Shown: positions 1-4,919, counted from the stretch's first letter. The stretch is DNA of 7,669 nt from Candidatus Rokuibacteriota bacterium (GCA_016206385.1 JACQRS010000385.1:1-7669); one strand, 5' to 3'. Numbers and translations are program-made. Notes: a model not told the origin generated them from the letters alone.

Positions 1-3
1 CTG

Positions 4-12
4 TGATAGACT
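4..12 (+). promoter_or_regulatory. Extended -10 promoter for the zinc-ribbon/PCP_red gene
   Basis: TGA followed by TAGACT forms an extended -10 element (TGn plus a 4/6 match to TATAAT). Seven nucleotides after its last base is position 19, which is the GTG start codon, so the transcript would be leaderless. The window begins too close for a -35 to be seen. The call rests on motif and spacing only. Confidence 0.4.
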
Positions 13-18
13 ACCCCC

Positions 19-555
19 GTGAAGTTCCTCTGCGTCGAGTGCGACGAGCCGATGAAGCTCCTCCGGAGCGAGGGGCCCGAGGAGGGATCCCTCACCGTGA
101 CCTTCCGCTGCCCGCGATGTGAGCGCCGGGTGGCCATGCTCACCAACCCGTTCGAGACCCAACTCGTCAAGAGCCTCGGGGTCAAAGTGGGCGGACGCAC
201 GGAGCTGGCGACGCCGTTCGAGCATCTCCGCTCCTCCATGGCCCAGCAGCGGGCCGACGCCTTCGAAGGGACGCTACCCGACGAGGCGCTGACCACGAGC
301 GGCCAGACGCCGGGACGCCCGGCGCCTTCCGGCGAAGGCCCCGGCTGTCCGTTCGCCAACATGGTGGCGAGCCAGGAGACGGAACGCTCGGGGGAAATCG
401 GCTGGAGCCCGGAGGCGGAGGTGCGGGTCGAGCGGATCCCGTCCTTCATTCGCCCCATGGCCCGGAAGGCCATCGAGCGCTACGCGGAGGGGAAGGGCTA
501 CCGGGTCATCACCGAGGCGGTCATGGACGAGGCCAGGACCGCCCTCGGAATGTAG
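19..555 (+). CDS. Zinc-ribbon protein with C-terminal PCP_red-like domain
   Basis: A 178-residue soluble protein of unknown biochemical role. The N-terminus holds a four-cysteine zinc ribbon (C5-x2-C8 and C31-x2-C34). A low-complexity linker (about 75-125) contains an isolated GPGCPF motif (C110). The C-terminus (about 129-176) resembles the PCP_red family first described at the end of the light-independent protochlorophyllide reductase B subunit: a W-x-PEAE-x-R-x-ERIPSFIRPMAR pattern followed by an amphipathic helix and a V-x-EAR-like end. In non-phototrophs this small domain occurs on zinc ribbons and other redox or stress proteins, so the gene does not imply photosynthesis. No signal peptide or membrane segment is seen. 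The GTG start at 19 has no Shine-Dalgarno sequence and sits where transcription is predicted to begin. The gene converges on the minus-strand gene ending at 578. The domain call is from memory of the family pattern. Confidence 0.8.
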   Translation: MKFLCVECDEPMKLLRSEGPEEGSLTVTFRCPRCERRVAMLTNPFETQLVKSLGVKVGGRTELATPFEHLRSSMAQQRADAFEGTLPDEALTTSGQTPGRPAPSGEGPGCPFANMVASQETERSGEIGWSPEAEVRVERIPSFIRPMARKAIERYAEGKGYRVITEAVMDEARTALGM

Positions 556-577
556 CGACGCGCCGCTGAACGCTCGC

Positions 578-769
578 TCACGGCCGCACCCGCGAATGGC
601 GGCCGTACTGCTTGCGGCAGCGCGGGCAGCGGAGCCACCCCGTCCGGACCCGTCTGACGATCCACCCGCAGTGCGGGCAGAACTGAAGCACGCGCCGGCC
701 GACCGCCCAGCCGCCGACCCCGCCGAGCGCGAGGGCGAGAACAACCAAGAGCCCGATCACCCATTCCAT
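578..769 (-). CDS. Small membrane-anchored zinc-ribbon protein
   Basis: A 63-residue protein with one N-terminal hydrophobic segment (about 4-23, rich in L, V, A and G) and a short zinc ribbon with C31-x2-C34 and C48-x2-C51. It ends in a basic tail. The likely topology is a single transmembrane helix with a cytoplasmic metal-binding knob, but this is inferred. The ATG at 769 was chosen because it begins just before the hydrophobic segment and lies 8 nt after the stop of the upstream gene (778). A weak GAGG lies about 7 nt before it. A longer reading from 823 would overlap the upstream gene by 46 nt and add an unremarkable basic stretch. The function is unknown, and co-transcription with the secreted protein upstream suggests a shared envelope role. 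Confidence 0.65.
   Translation of the reverse strand: MEWVIGLLVVLALALGGVGGWAVGRRVLQFCPHCGWIVRRVRTGWLRCPRCRKQYGRHSRVRP
580..606. repeat. Inverted repeat between convergent genes
   Basis: ACGGCCGC (580-587) and GCGGCCGT (599-606) form a perfect 8-bp inverted repeat with an 11-nt loop. It covers the 3' end of the minus-strand gene and lies 25 nt after the plus-strand stop at 555. No T-run follows on either strand, so it is not a standard intrinsic terminator, although its position between convergent genes suits a role in transcript ending. Confidence 0.45.
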
Positions 770-777
770 CCGGGGCC

Positions 778-1602
778 TCAGCGGGCCGTGGGGCCTCCGG
801 GATTGAGCGTGAAGGGAGCCCACGTGAGGCGAAGCCCCAGGGCCTCGGCCCAGCTCGGCAGCCGGTGGGCGAGGAGAACCTGTCGGAACTGGGCGACGCG
901 CTCGGCGGGGAGGTCCGGCTGGCGCGCCAGCTCCTCGGCCATGCCTTCGGGATCAGCATAGGCCCGCTCGCTGACGCGCTCCACGTGGCGGAAGAAACGT
1001 CGGATCCGCCGGTCCATGAGGCTCTTGGAAAGGTTCAACACGATCCGGGCGAGGCCCTCGAGCACAGCATTGTCGAAACGGAGAAAGCCCGTGACGCGCG
1101 CCTCGGCGTAGCTGGCCCCGCCGGGGTTGGTGCGGTGCACGGTCTCAAGCACGAGCACGAGCCGCCCCGAGAGGGTCGGCAGCAACGGCCGATGGTAGCG
1201 CCCCTCCAGGTAGAAGACCCGCCGGTCGCCATCGACGATGGCCGGCTTGAAAAACCCGCGAGCCCCCTGGCCGTCGTCAGCCTCGTACCCCGCCGCGGTT
1301 TCCCGAACCCAGTATCGTCCCTCTCTGAGCACCCGGGCCACGTTGGCGGCGAAGTCTGGATGCGCGAAGAGAAAGTCAAAGACTTCCCTGCGGCTCCGGT
1401 ACCAGATCCCGTCCACCTGGTGCACCAGCACCGCTCCCGCCACGACGTTCCTGACGAGGAACGCGGTGTGGAGGTCGAGCCGATCCCACGGAATCTGGCG
1501 CGCCGCGGGAGGCAGGGGCGGCGGCCCGCGCTCCTCATCGCTCCAGCTCGGCCCCACGAGGACGGTCAACAGGAGCGCGACGAGAGCCAGCGCGCCACGC
1601 AT
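778..1602 (-). CDS. Secreted or periplasmic protein of unknown function
   Basis: A 274-residue protein with a clear Sec-type signal peptide: short basic start (M-R), hydrophobic core (about 4-17), and probable cleavage near residues 19-22 before DEERG. I do not recognise a family with confidence. The mature part starts with a proline-rich patch, then alternates helical and strand-like stretches. A helix-rich tail (about 190-260) contains a basic KSLMDRRIRRFFRHVERV segment. The middle, with repeated strands such as RRVFYLEGRY and LSGRLVLVLETV ahead of a long helix, loosely resembles an SRPBCC/START-like lipid-binding fold, but this is speculative. It has no cysteine pairs and no lipobox. The stop is 8 nt upstream of the small zinc-ribbon gene, so the two are probably one operon. 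The gene is divergent from HU. Confidence 0.75.
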   Translation of the reverse strand: MRGALALVALLLTVLVGPSWSDEERGPPPLPPAARQIPWDRLDLHTAFLVRNVVAGAVLVHQVDGIWYRSRREVFDFLFAHPDFAANVARVLREGRYWVRETAAGYEADDGQGARGFFKPAIVDGDRRVFYLEGRYHRPLLPTLSGRLVLVLETVHRTNPGGASYAEARVTGFLRFDNAVLEGLARIVLNLSKSLMDRRIRRFFRHVERVSERAYADPEGMAEELARQPDLPAERVAQFRQVLLAHRLPSWAEALGLRLTWAPFTLNPGGPTAR

Positions 1603-1611
1603 GCCGCCTTA

Positions 1612-1620
1612 AGGATACCA
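1612..1620 (-). promoter_or_regulatory. Extended -10 promoter for the secreted-protein gene
   Basis: On the minus strand TGG followed by TATCCT gives an extended -10 element (TGn plus a 4/6 match to TATAAT). Transcription would start near 1605, only about 3 nt before the ATG at 1602. The AAGG that could serve as a Shine-Dalgarno site (1607-1610) would then lie mostly upstream of the transcript. No convincing -35 is visible. Confidence 0.35.
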
Positions 1621-1656
1621 TCGCGATGCGAACGCCACCACCCTCCCGGACGCGCC

Positions 1657-1686
1657 TTGACGCCTCGTTCCGACCTCTGCTACAGT
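1657..1686 (+). promoter_or_regulatory. Sigma70-type promoter for HU
   Basis: TTGACG (1657-1662) and TACAGT (1681-1686) are separated by 18 nt. They match the -35 at 5/6 and the -10 at 4/6. The predicted start near 1693 leaves a leader of about 53 nt before the HU ATG at 1746. Confidence 0.5.
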
Positions 1687-1745
1687 TCCCCTGTTTTTCC
1701 AAAGCGGCCTCTTGATTGTTCCGCTGCTCGAAGGGAGCCCGTGCC

Positions 1746-2018
1746 ATGACGAAAGCGGACCTTGTCGCCGAGATGGCCGTCGCGGGGGGCTGGACCAAGG
1801 TCGGCGCGGAAAAAGCGCTGCGCGCCCTCCTCGCCAGCATCCAGAGCTCCCTCAAGCGCGGCCAGCCGGTGACCCTCGTCGGGTTCGGCACCTTCTTCGT
1901 GGGACGCAGGAAAGCCCGAAAGGCGCGGAACCCGCGCACCGGCCAGCTCATCACCCTCGCGGGAGGACGAACGCCTCGCTTTCGGCCCTCGAAAGAGCTG
2001 AAACGGGCCTTCAAATAA
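1746..2018 (+). CDS. HU/IHF-family DNA-binding protein
   Basis: A 90-residue nucleoid protein of the HU/IHF family, which dimerises, bends DNA and compacts the chromosome. The length is typical. The two N-terminal dimerisation helices (about 3-38) lead into the family signature GFGTF (46-50). The DNA-binding arm follows, with its intercalating proline in R61-N62-P63-R-T-G, and the usual P-x-F-x-P-S-K-x-LK end. The protein is basic, with an RRKARKARN run at the base of the arm. The ATG at 1746 is preceded by AGGGAG with an 8-nt spacer. An upstream ATG at 1716 would add ten residues that the family lacks. HU rather than IHF is favoured because a single copy is seen with no subunit-specific traits, but the sequence alone does not settle this. 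No intrinsic terminator is evident before the next promoter at 2026. Confidence 0.95.
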   Translation: MTKADLVAEMAVAGGWTKVGAEKALRALLASIQSSLKRGQPVTLVGFGTFFVGRRKARKARNPRTGQLITLAGGRTPRFRPSKELKRAFK

Positions 2019-2025
2019 CTTTTTC

Positions 2026-2056
2026 TTGACAGCCCGTCAGCGCCCGCCGCTAGAAT
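2026..2056 (+). promoter_or_regulatory. Sigma70-type promoter giving a leaderless mRNA for the carboxypeptidase
   Basis: A perfect TTGACA (2026-2031) and TAGAAT (2051-2056, 5/6) are separated by 19 nt, slightly longer than ideal. Transcription would begin at about 2062-2063, which is the GTG start codon. There is no Shine-Dalgarno sequence. Confidence 0.55.
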
Positions 2057-2062
2057 GGGTTA

Positions 2063-3016
2063 GTGGTCTACGCGTTCCTGCCTGGGAAGCGGAGTGGCCA
2101 TTCCGCGATAAGTCGTAGGTCCGCGCTGATCGCGGTCGTCTGCTCCCTGCTGGCGTGGCCGGGTCTCCTCGCGTGGCCGGGGCCTGCCCGGGCGCAGAAC
2201 GGGCAGCTCGTCGCCCTGAACGCCGAAGCGGTCCTCCTCGTCGACTCGGACGGAAAAACCCTCTTCGCCAAAAATGCCGAGGACGAGCATGCCCCGGCGA
2301 GCCTTGTGAAGCTCATGACCCTCTACCTGGCCTACGAGGACCTGGAAGCGGCGCGCGTGACGCCGGAGGAACCGGTGACGATCAGCGCAAAGGCGGCCCG
2401 GACCCCGCGCTACCGGATGGGGCTTCGTGCAGGCGCAGCCGTGCCGTTCAGGCTTCTCCTGGAAGGCGTCGCCATCGCGTCCGCCAACGACGCCGCCACC
2501 GCCGTGGCCGAGCACCTGAGCGGTGACGAGGAAAGCTTCGTCGCGCGAATGAACGCCCAGGCTACCAAGCTCGGGCTCGCGGCGACCCGATTCGCCAACC
2601 CCCACGGGTTGCCCGACCCCAACCAGCGGAGCACGGCGAGGGACCTGGCCACGCTGACGGCCAAGCTCCTCGAAGACTTCCCTTCGGTGCGAACCCTCCT
2701 GGGCAGCCGAACCTTCGTCTACCGGGGCAAGGTGTACAATCGCCGGATCCCGCTCTTCCGGGATCCGGGGGGCGTCCAGGCGCTCAAGACCGGGTTCACG
2801 AACGAGGCGGGCTACAACCTGGCGGTGGCGGCGTGGCGCGGCGGCCACCGTTTCCTCGCGATCCTGCTGGGCGCGTCGAGCCGCAGCCTCTCGTTCTTGG
2901 ATGCCCAGAAGCTCCTCCAGTACGGTTTCGTCCAGGCGGGCCTCGATCCGCCCGCCCCGGAGCGCCGCCCGTCGACCCGCCGAAGCCGGCCCCTCGCCCT
3001 CCCTCCGCCCTCGTAG
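2063..3016 (+). CDS. D-alanyl-D-alanine carboxypeptidase (peptidase S11, low-molecular-weight PBP)
   Basis: A 317-residue penicillin-binding protein that trims the terminal D-alanine from peptidoglycan stem peptides outside the cytoplasmic membrane. All three active-site motifs are present in order: S80-L-V-K83 with the nucleophile serine and general-base lysine, S140-A-N142, and K242-T-G244. The HGLPD signature of the family is at 181-185. The N-terminus carries a signal peptide whose n-region has S17-R18-R19-S-A-L, close to a twin-arginine motif, then a hydrophobic stretch with a repeated AWPG and an AxA-type site at ARA-Q (about 42-45). The C-terminus ends soon after the catalytic domain in a proline/arginine-rich tail. 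The PBP5-type C-terminal domain and amphipathic anchor are absent, as in PbpG/DacF-like members. The GTG at 2063 is the only reasonable start, since no later start keeps the signal peptide intact. Confidence 0.92.
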   Translation: MVYAFLPGKRSGHSAISRRSALIAVVCSLLAWPGLLAWPGPARAQNGQLVALNAEAVLLVDSDGKTLFAKNAEDEHAPASLVKLMTLYLAYEDLEAARVTPEEPVTISAKAARTPRYRMGLRAGAAVPFRLLLEGVAIASANDAATAVAEHLSGDEESFVARMNAQATKLGLAATRFANPHGLPDPNQRSTARDLATLTAKLLEDFPSVRTLLGSRTFVYRGKVYNRRIPLFRDPGGVQALKTGFTNEAGYNLAVAAWRGGHRFLAILLGASSRSLSFLDAQKLLQYGFVQAGLDPPAPERRPSTRRSRPLALPPPS

Positions 3017-3073
3017 GCGACTGCCGCTCCCTGACGTCGACGGATCACCACCGGCGACACGGAGGAACCACTC

Positions 3074-3757
3074 ATGGCGCAGATTCAGGGCATCCTCTTC
3101 GACGCGTACGGGACCCTCTTCGACGTCCACTCGGTGGTCGAAGCCGGCCGCGCCCTCACCGATGATCCGCAGACGCTGTCGCTCACCTGGAGGCAGAAAC
3201 AGCTAGAGTATACCTGGCTCCGCGCGCTGATGGGTCGCTACGAGGACTTCTGGCAGGTGACCCAGGCCGCGCTGCGCTACGCGCTGCGCCGGCTCGGGCT
3301 CAGGGCCAGCGAGGCCGAGTTCGCGCGGCTCATGGAGGCCTACCTCTCGCTCCGCGCCTTCCCCGAAGCGAAGGCCGCGTTGGAGCGGCTCCGCGGAACC
3401 CCGCTGGCGATCCTCTCCAACGGCTCGCCGCGAATGCTCGCGGCGGCGGCGGCCTCCAGCGGTCTCGCCGGCGTCTTCGCCCACGTCCTCTCCGTGGACG
3501 CGGTCAAGACCTACAAGCCGTCGCCGAAGGTCTACGAGCTCGGGGTTCAGGCGATGGGAGCGCCCGCCGGCCAGCTGCTGTTCGTCTCCGCCAACGCCTG
3601 GGACGTCGCGGGGGCCAAGGCCTTCGGCTATCAGGTCTGCTGGTGCAATCGGGCGAACGCGCCGATGGAGGAGCTGGGAGTCGCCCCCGACGTTACGGTC
3701 GGAGGCCTGGACGAGATCCCTGCTCTCGTCCGACGCGCATCCGCGGGGAGCGCGTGA
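3074..3757 (+). CDS. (S)-2-haloacid dehalogenase (HAD superfamily, type II)
   Basis: A 227-residue cytoplasmic enzyme predicted to hydrolyse (S)-2-haloalkanoic acids to (R)-2-hydroxyacids. Length and motifs match the L-DEX family (about 230 aa). The nucleophile D10 lies in the DAYGTL motif with T14. R40 matches the halide/carboxylate arginine. S115-N116 is HAD motif II. K148 (KPSP) is motif III and is followed by Y154. S172, N174 and D177 lie in the SANAWDVAGAKAFG signature. Each residue known to matter in L-DEX has a counterpart at nearly the same number, so this looks like a true dehalogenase rather than a generic HAD phosphatase. The physiological substrate may not be halogenated. GGAGG (3061-3065) stands 8 nt before the ATG. 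The 57-nt gap after the carboxypeptidase has no clear promoter, so read-through is likely. The stop is 3 nt from that of the convergent cupin gene. Confidence 0.92.
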   Translation: MAQIQGILFDAYGTLFDVHSVVEAGRALTDDPQTLSLTWRQKQLEYTWLRALMGRYEDFWQVTQAALRYALRRLGLRASEAEFARLMEAYLSLRAFPEAKAALERLRGTPLAILSNGSPRMLAAAAASSGLAGVFAHVLSVDAVKTYKPSPKVYELGVQAMGAPAGQLLFVSANAWDVAGAKAFGYQVCWCNRANAPMEELGVAPDVTVGGLDEIPALVRRASAGSA

Positions 3758-3760
3758 GGG

Positions 3761-4102
3761 CTAGGGAAGGAACTCGTTCGGCTGCTCGAAGATTCCCAGC
3801 ACGACGCAGCCGTCCGGGCTCCAGGCGGTGTGGACCGAGCCCGGGCGACGCCACACGAAGTTTCCCGTCGTGCAGGCGCCGTCGGCGTCCACCAGCGTGC
3901 CCTCCAGGACAAAGCTCTGCTCCACGCCGACGTGGCGGTGGCGCGGGAGCGTGGCACCCGGCGCCATCCGGATGAGCAGCGTCTGGCGCCCCGACGGCTC
4001 GGCGTAGAGGACCTTCGCCTCGACCCCGGGATGCGCGGTTGGCGTCCACTCGATCTTCGACACGTCGAGGTACACCGACCGCTCGGTTTCCTTGAGGATC
4101 AT
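3761..4102 (-). CDS. Single-domain ChrR-like cupin
   Basis: A 113-residue single-domain cupin. The first cupin motif fits well: G49-x5-H55-x-H57-x3-E61-x6-G68. The second motif supplies H91 within RRPGSVHTAW. Together H55, H57, E61 and H91 form the usual divalent-metal site. The overall pattern (M-x-PGA, a metal motif, then PGS-x-H near a WSPDGC segment) resembles the C-terminal cupin of ChrR-type anti-sigma factors and related stand-alone cupins. There is no anti-sigma zinc domain, so an anti-sigma role is not supported, and the ligand or reaction is unknown. The ATG at 4102 has AAAGGAG 7 nt upstream and overlaps the stop of the upstream selenoprotein-like gene by ATGA. This implies one mRNA with translational coupling. 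An ORF extended up to 4525 in this frame is only an open frame across the neighbour. Confidence 0.88.
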   Translation of the reverse strand: MILKETERSVYLDVSKIEWTPTAHPGVEAKVLYAEPSGRQTLLIRMAPGATLPRHRHVGVEQSFVLEGTLVDADGACTTGNFVWRRPGSVHTAWSPDGCVVLGIFEQPNEFLP

Positions 4103-4464
4103 CGGACAGCTCCTTTCTCGAACGTTGCCAGCGCCTCGCGGTACAGCTCGTCGGTGAAGCCGCGGACCAGGAGGTCGCCCAGCACGAGCACCGGAACCCG
4201 GAGAAAGCCATCGTCGTGGACGAGCCAGGCCTGGACCTGCGCTTCGCTGATCGGGGTGGTGTCGGCATCGGAGCGGACGGTGTCCTGCCCGACCTTGATG
4301 AGGAACCGCCGGGCCTGGCGGGCCAGGGCCAGCGTCGCCCCGCGGTCCACCGGCGCCGCCTCCACCAGATGACTCTGATAGCCAATGCCCCGGAGCGAGA
4401 GGAACTCCCTCGCCTTGGCGCACGTCGGTCAGCCGTCGCGGTTGTAGAGGATCGGGGTCGCCAT
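4099..4464 (-). CDS. Putative selenoprotein: thioredoxin-fold, glutaredoxin/ArsC-like, with UPTC motif
   Basis: Read from the ATG at 4464, this frame encodes 121 residues if the TGA at 4431-4429 is decoded as selenocysteine. The N-terminus MATPILYNRDG-U12-P13-T14-C15-AKAREFL is a textbook thioredoxin-fold first strand, redox loop and helix, with Sec in place of the first cysteine of CPTC. The C-terminal half contains a cis-proline candidate (V90-P91 in RVPVLVLGD), followed by a strand and a final helix (GFTDELYREAL), as in glutaredoxin and ArsC-family proteins. The middle section (about 45-85) looks more ArsC/Spx-like. The predicted role is a cytoplasmic thiol/selenol oxidoreductase; the substrate is unknown. 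The reading frame continues open from TGA to the true stop at 4099, and the protein would be headless if begun at the later GTG (4365), which has no Shine-Dalgarno site. Supporting elements are a SECIS-like hairpin and a promoter. The alternative is a TGC-to-TGA mutation or sequencing error. Confidence 0.78.
4394..4414 (-). promoter_or_regulatory. Bacterial SECIS-like hairpin downstream of in-frame TGA
   Basis: On the minus strand GCGAGGG (4413-4407) pairs with CUCUCGC-type bases (4401-4395) to give 7 bp including one G-U pair. An extra G-U closes the base (4414/4394). The apical loop is AGUUC (4406-4402). The loop begins 23 nt after the TGA and has G as its second base followed by U. This matches the known bacterial SECIS rules: a stem-loop inside the coding region, 16-37 nt from UGA to the loop, and G within the first two loop bases. 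The structure was drawn by hand, not folded computationally. Confidence 0.6.
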
Positions 4465-4470
4465 GGCCGA

Positions 4471-4499
4471 ATTGTAGTGGCGCCGCGGCCCGGTGTCCA
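4471..4499 (-). promoter_or_regulatory. Sigma70-type promoter for the selenoprotein-cupin operon (leaderless)
   Basis: On the minus strand TGGACA (4499-4494, 5/6) and TACAAT (4476-4471, 5/6) are separated by exactly 17 nt. Seven nucleotides after the -10 is 4464, the A of the ATG. The mRNA would therefore be leaderless, which agrees with the lack of a Shine-Dalgarno sequence. This is one of the best promoters in the window and shows the gene is meant to be expressed from 4464, upstream of the TGA. Confidence 0.6.
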
Positions 4500-4515
4500 G
4501 AGGCGCAGAAACCAG

Positions 4516-4557
4516 AGCGGCTCACCCGCGACCGGAGCGTCGGCCGAGTGAGCCGCT
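4516..4557. repeat. Perfect 10-bp inverted repeat upstream of the selenoprotein promoter
   Basis: AGCGGCTCAC (4516-4525) and GTGAGCCGCT (4548-4557) are exact inverted copies 22 nt apart. A smaller CGAC/GTCG pair (4529-4532 and 4539-4542) lies inside. It begins 17 nt beyond the -35 of the selenoprotein promoter. It could be an operator for a dimeric regulator or the terminator of the SWIB-like gene. No long T-run follows on the minus strand. Confidence 0.55.
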
Positions 4558-4580
4558 GGAGCTGTCGGAGCCGAGCCGGA

Positions 4581-4613
4581 GAATTCTGGAGACGCCGGGC
4601 GGGATCAGAATTC
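4581..4613. repeat. Perfect 8-bp inverted repeat downstream of the SWIB-like gene
   Basis: GAATTCTG (4581-4588) and CAGAATTC (4606-4613) are exact inverted copies with a 17-nt GC-rich loop. It lies 18 nt after the stop of the SWIB-like gene. Its position suggests mRNA 3'-end formation or protection, without the U-tract of a classical terminator. Confidence 0.5.
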
Positions 4614-4631
4614 GCCGATTCGAGCGCGGGC

Positions 4632-4790
4632 CTACCGCCTGGCGAGGCGCTTGCGCTTCACGTAGGACCAGATCTTCTTCGTCATCACGGAAGGGCCGAT
4701 GGGCTTCGAGCCGAATACCGACTCGACCGAGTCCTTGCAACCCTTGAAGCTGATCGAGTAGCCGCCGAACGCCGCCTTCCTTTTTGCCAT
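4632..4790 (-). CDS. Small basic SWIB/MDM2-like protein
   Basis: A 52-residue, strongly basic protein. Its second half, about P35-SVMTKKIWSYVKRKRL, resembles the core helix of SWIB/MDM2-domain proteins (pattern VVKKLWAYIK-x-NL). The first half has a conserved-looking FGGYSISFKGCKDSVE segment with a single cysteine (C18). Since a full SWIB domain is about 75 residues, this is at most a partial or minimal version, and DNA or chromatin association is inference. The ATG at 4790 follows a strong AGGAGGAGG Shine-Dalgarno run about 5-7 nt upstream. Reading in-frame from 4934 would add 48 residues translated from the structured leader and is rejected. The gene is monocistronic: a promoter candidate lies at 4893-4901 and inverted repeats follow it. 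Confidence 0.8.
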   Translation of the reverse strand: MAKRKAAFGGYSISFKGCKDSVESVFGSKPIGPSVMTKKIWSYVKRKRLARR

Positions 4791-4830
4791 GCCATCCTCC
4801 TCCTGTTTCGTGATCAGGGAACCCAGCCCT

Positions 4831-4869
4831 GCCGGGTACCAGGGACCAGAGCGAACCTGGTCCCCCGGC
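4831..4869 (-). promoter_or_regulatory. Structured 5' leader hairpin of the SWIB-like gene
   Basis: GGGACCAG (4842-4849) and CTGGTCCC (4857-4864) pair perfectly around a 7-nt loop. GCCGG (4831-4835) pairs with CCGGC (4865-4869) across a 6-nt bulge on one side. A shorter CAGGG/CCCTG hairpin (about 4816-4830) lies between it and the Shine-Dalgarno run. It matches no riboswitch class I know. A role in stability, or a ligand- or protein-controlled leader, is inference. Confidence 0.45.
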
Positions 4870-4892
4870 GTCTCCCAATCCGGCCGGGACGT

Positions 4893-4901
4893 ATTATCCC
4901 A
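4893..4901 (-). promoter_or_regulatory. Extended -10 promoter for the SWIB-like gene
   Basis: On the minus strand TGG followed by GATAAT makes an extended -10 element (5/6 match to TATAAT). The -35 region is weak. Transcription from about 4886 would yield a leader of roughly 95 nt that includes the 4831-4869 hairpin and the Shine-Dalgarno run. Confidence 0.45.
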
Positions 4902-4919
4902 GTTTACGAGGGAGAATGG

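Noticed and set aside
865..1749. A 294-aa plus-strand open frame opposite the secreted protein.
   Set aside because: It lacks a Shine-Dalgarno site, a promoter and any family feature. The minus-strand frame has a signal peptide and an operon partner.
2060..3130. A 356-aa minus-strand open frame opposite the carboxypeptidase.
   Set aside because: It is a shadow of a gene with all three S11 active-site motifs, and its own sequence is charge-rich and unstructured.
4099..4365. An 88-aa protein starting at GTG 4365.
   Set aside because: It lacks the first strand and redox helix of its fold and has no Shine-Dalgarno site. The in-frame sequence upstream supplies exactly the missing part if the TGA is read as Sec.
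4842..4864. A tRNA T-arm-like hairpin (stem with GTTCGCT loop on the minus strand).
   Set aside because: The stem is 8 bp rather than 5, the loop does not fit the TTCRANY pattern, and no acceptor, D or anticodon arms surround it.
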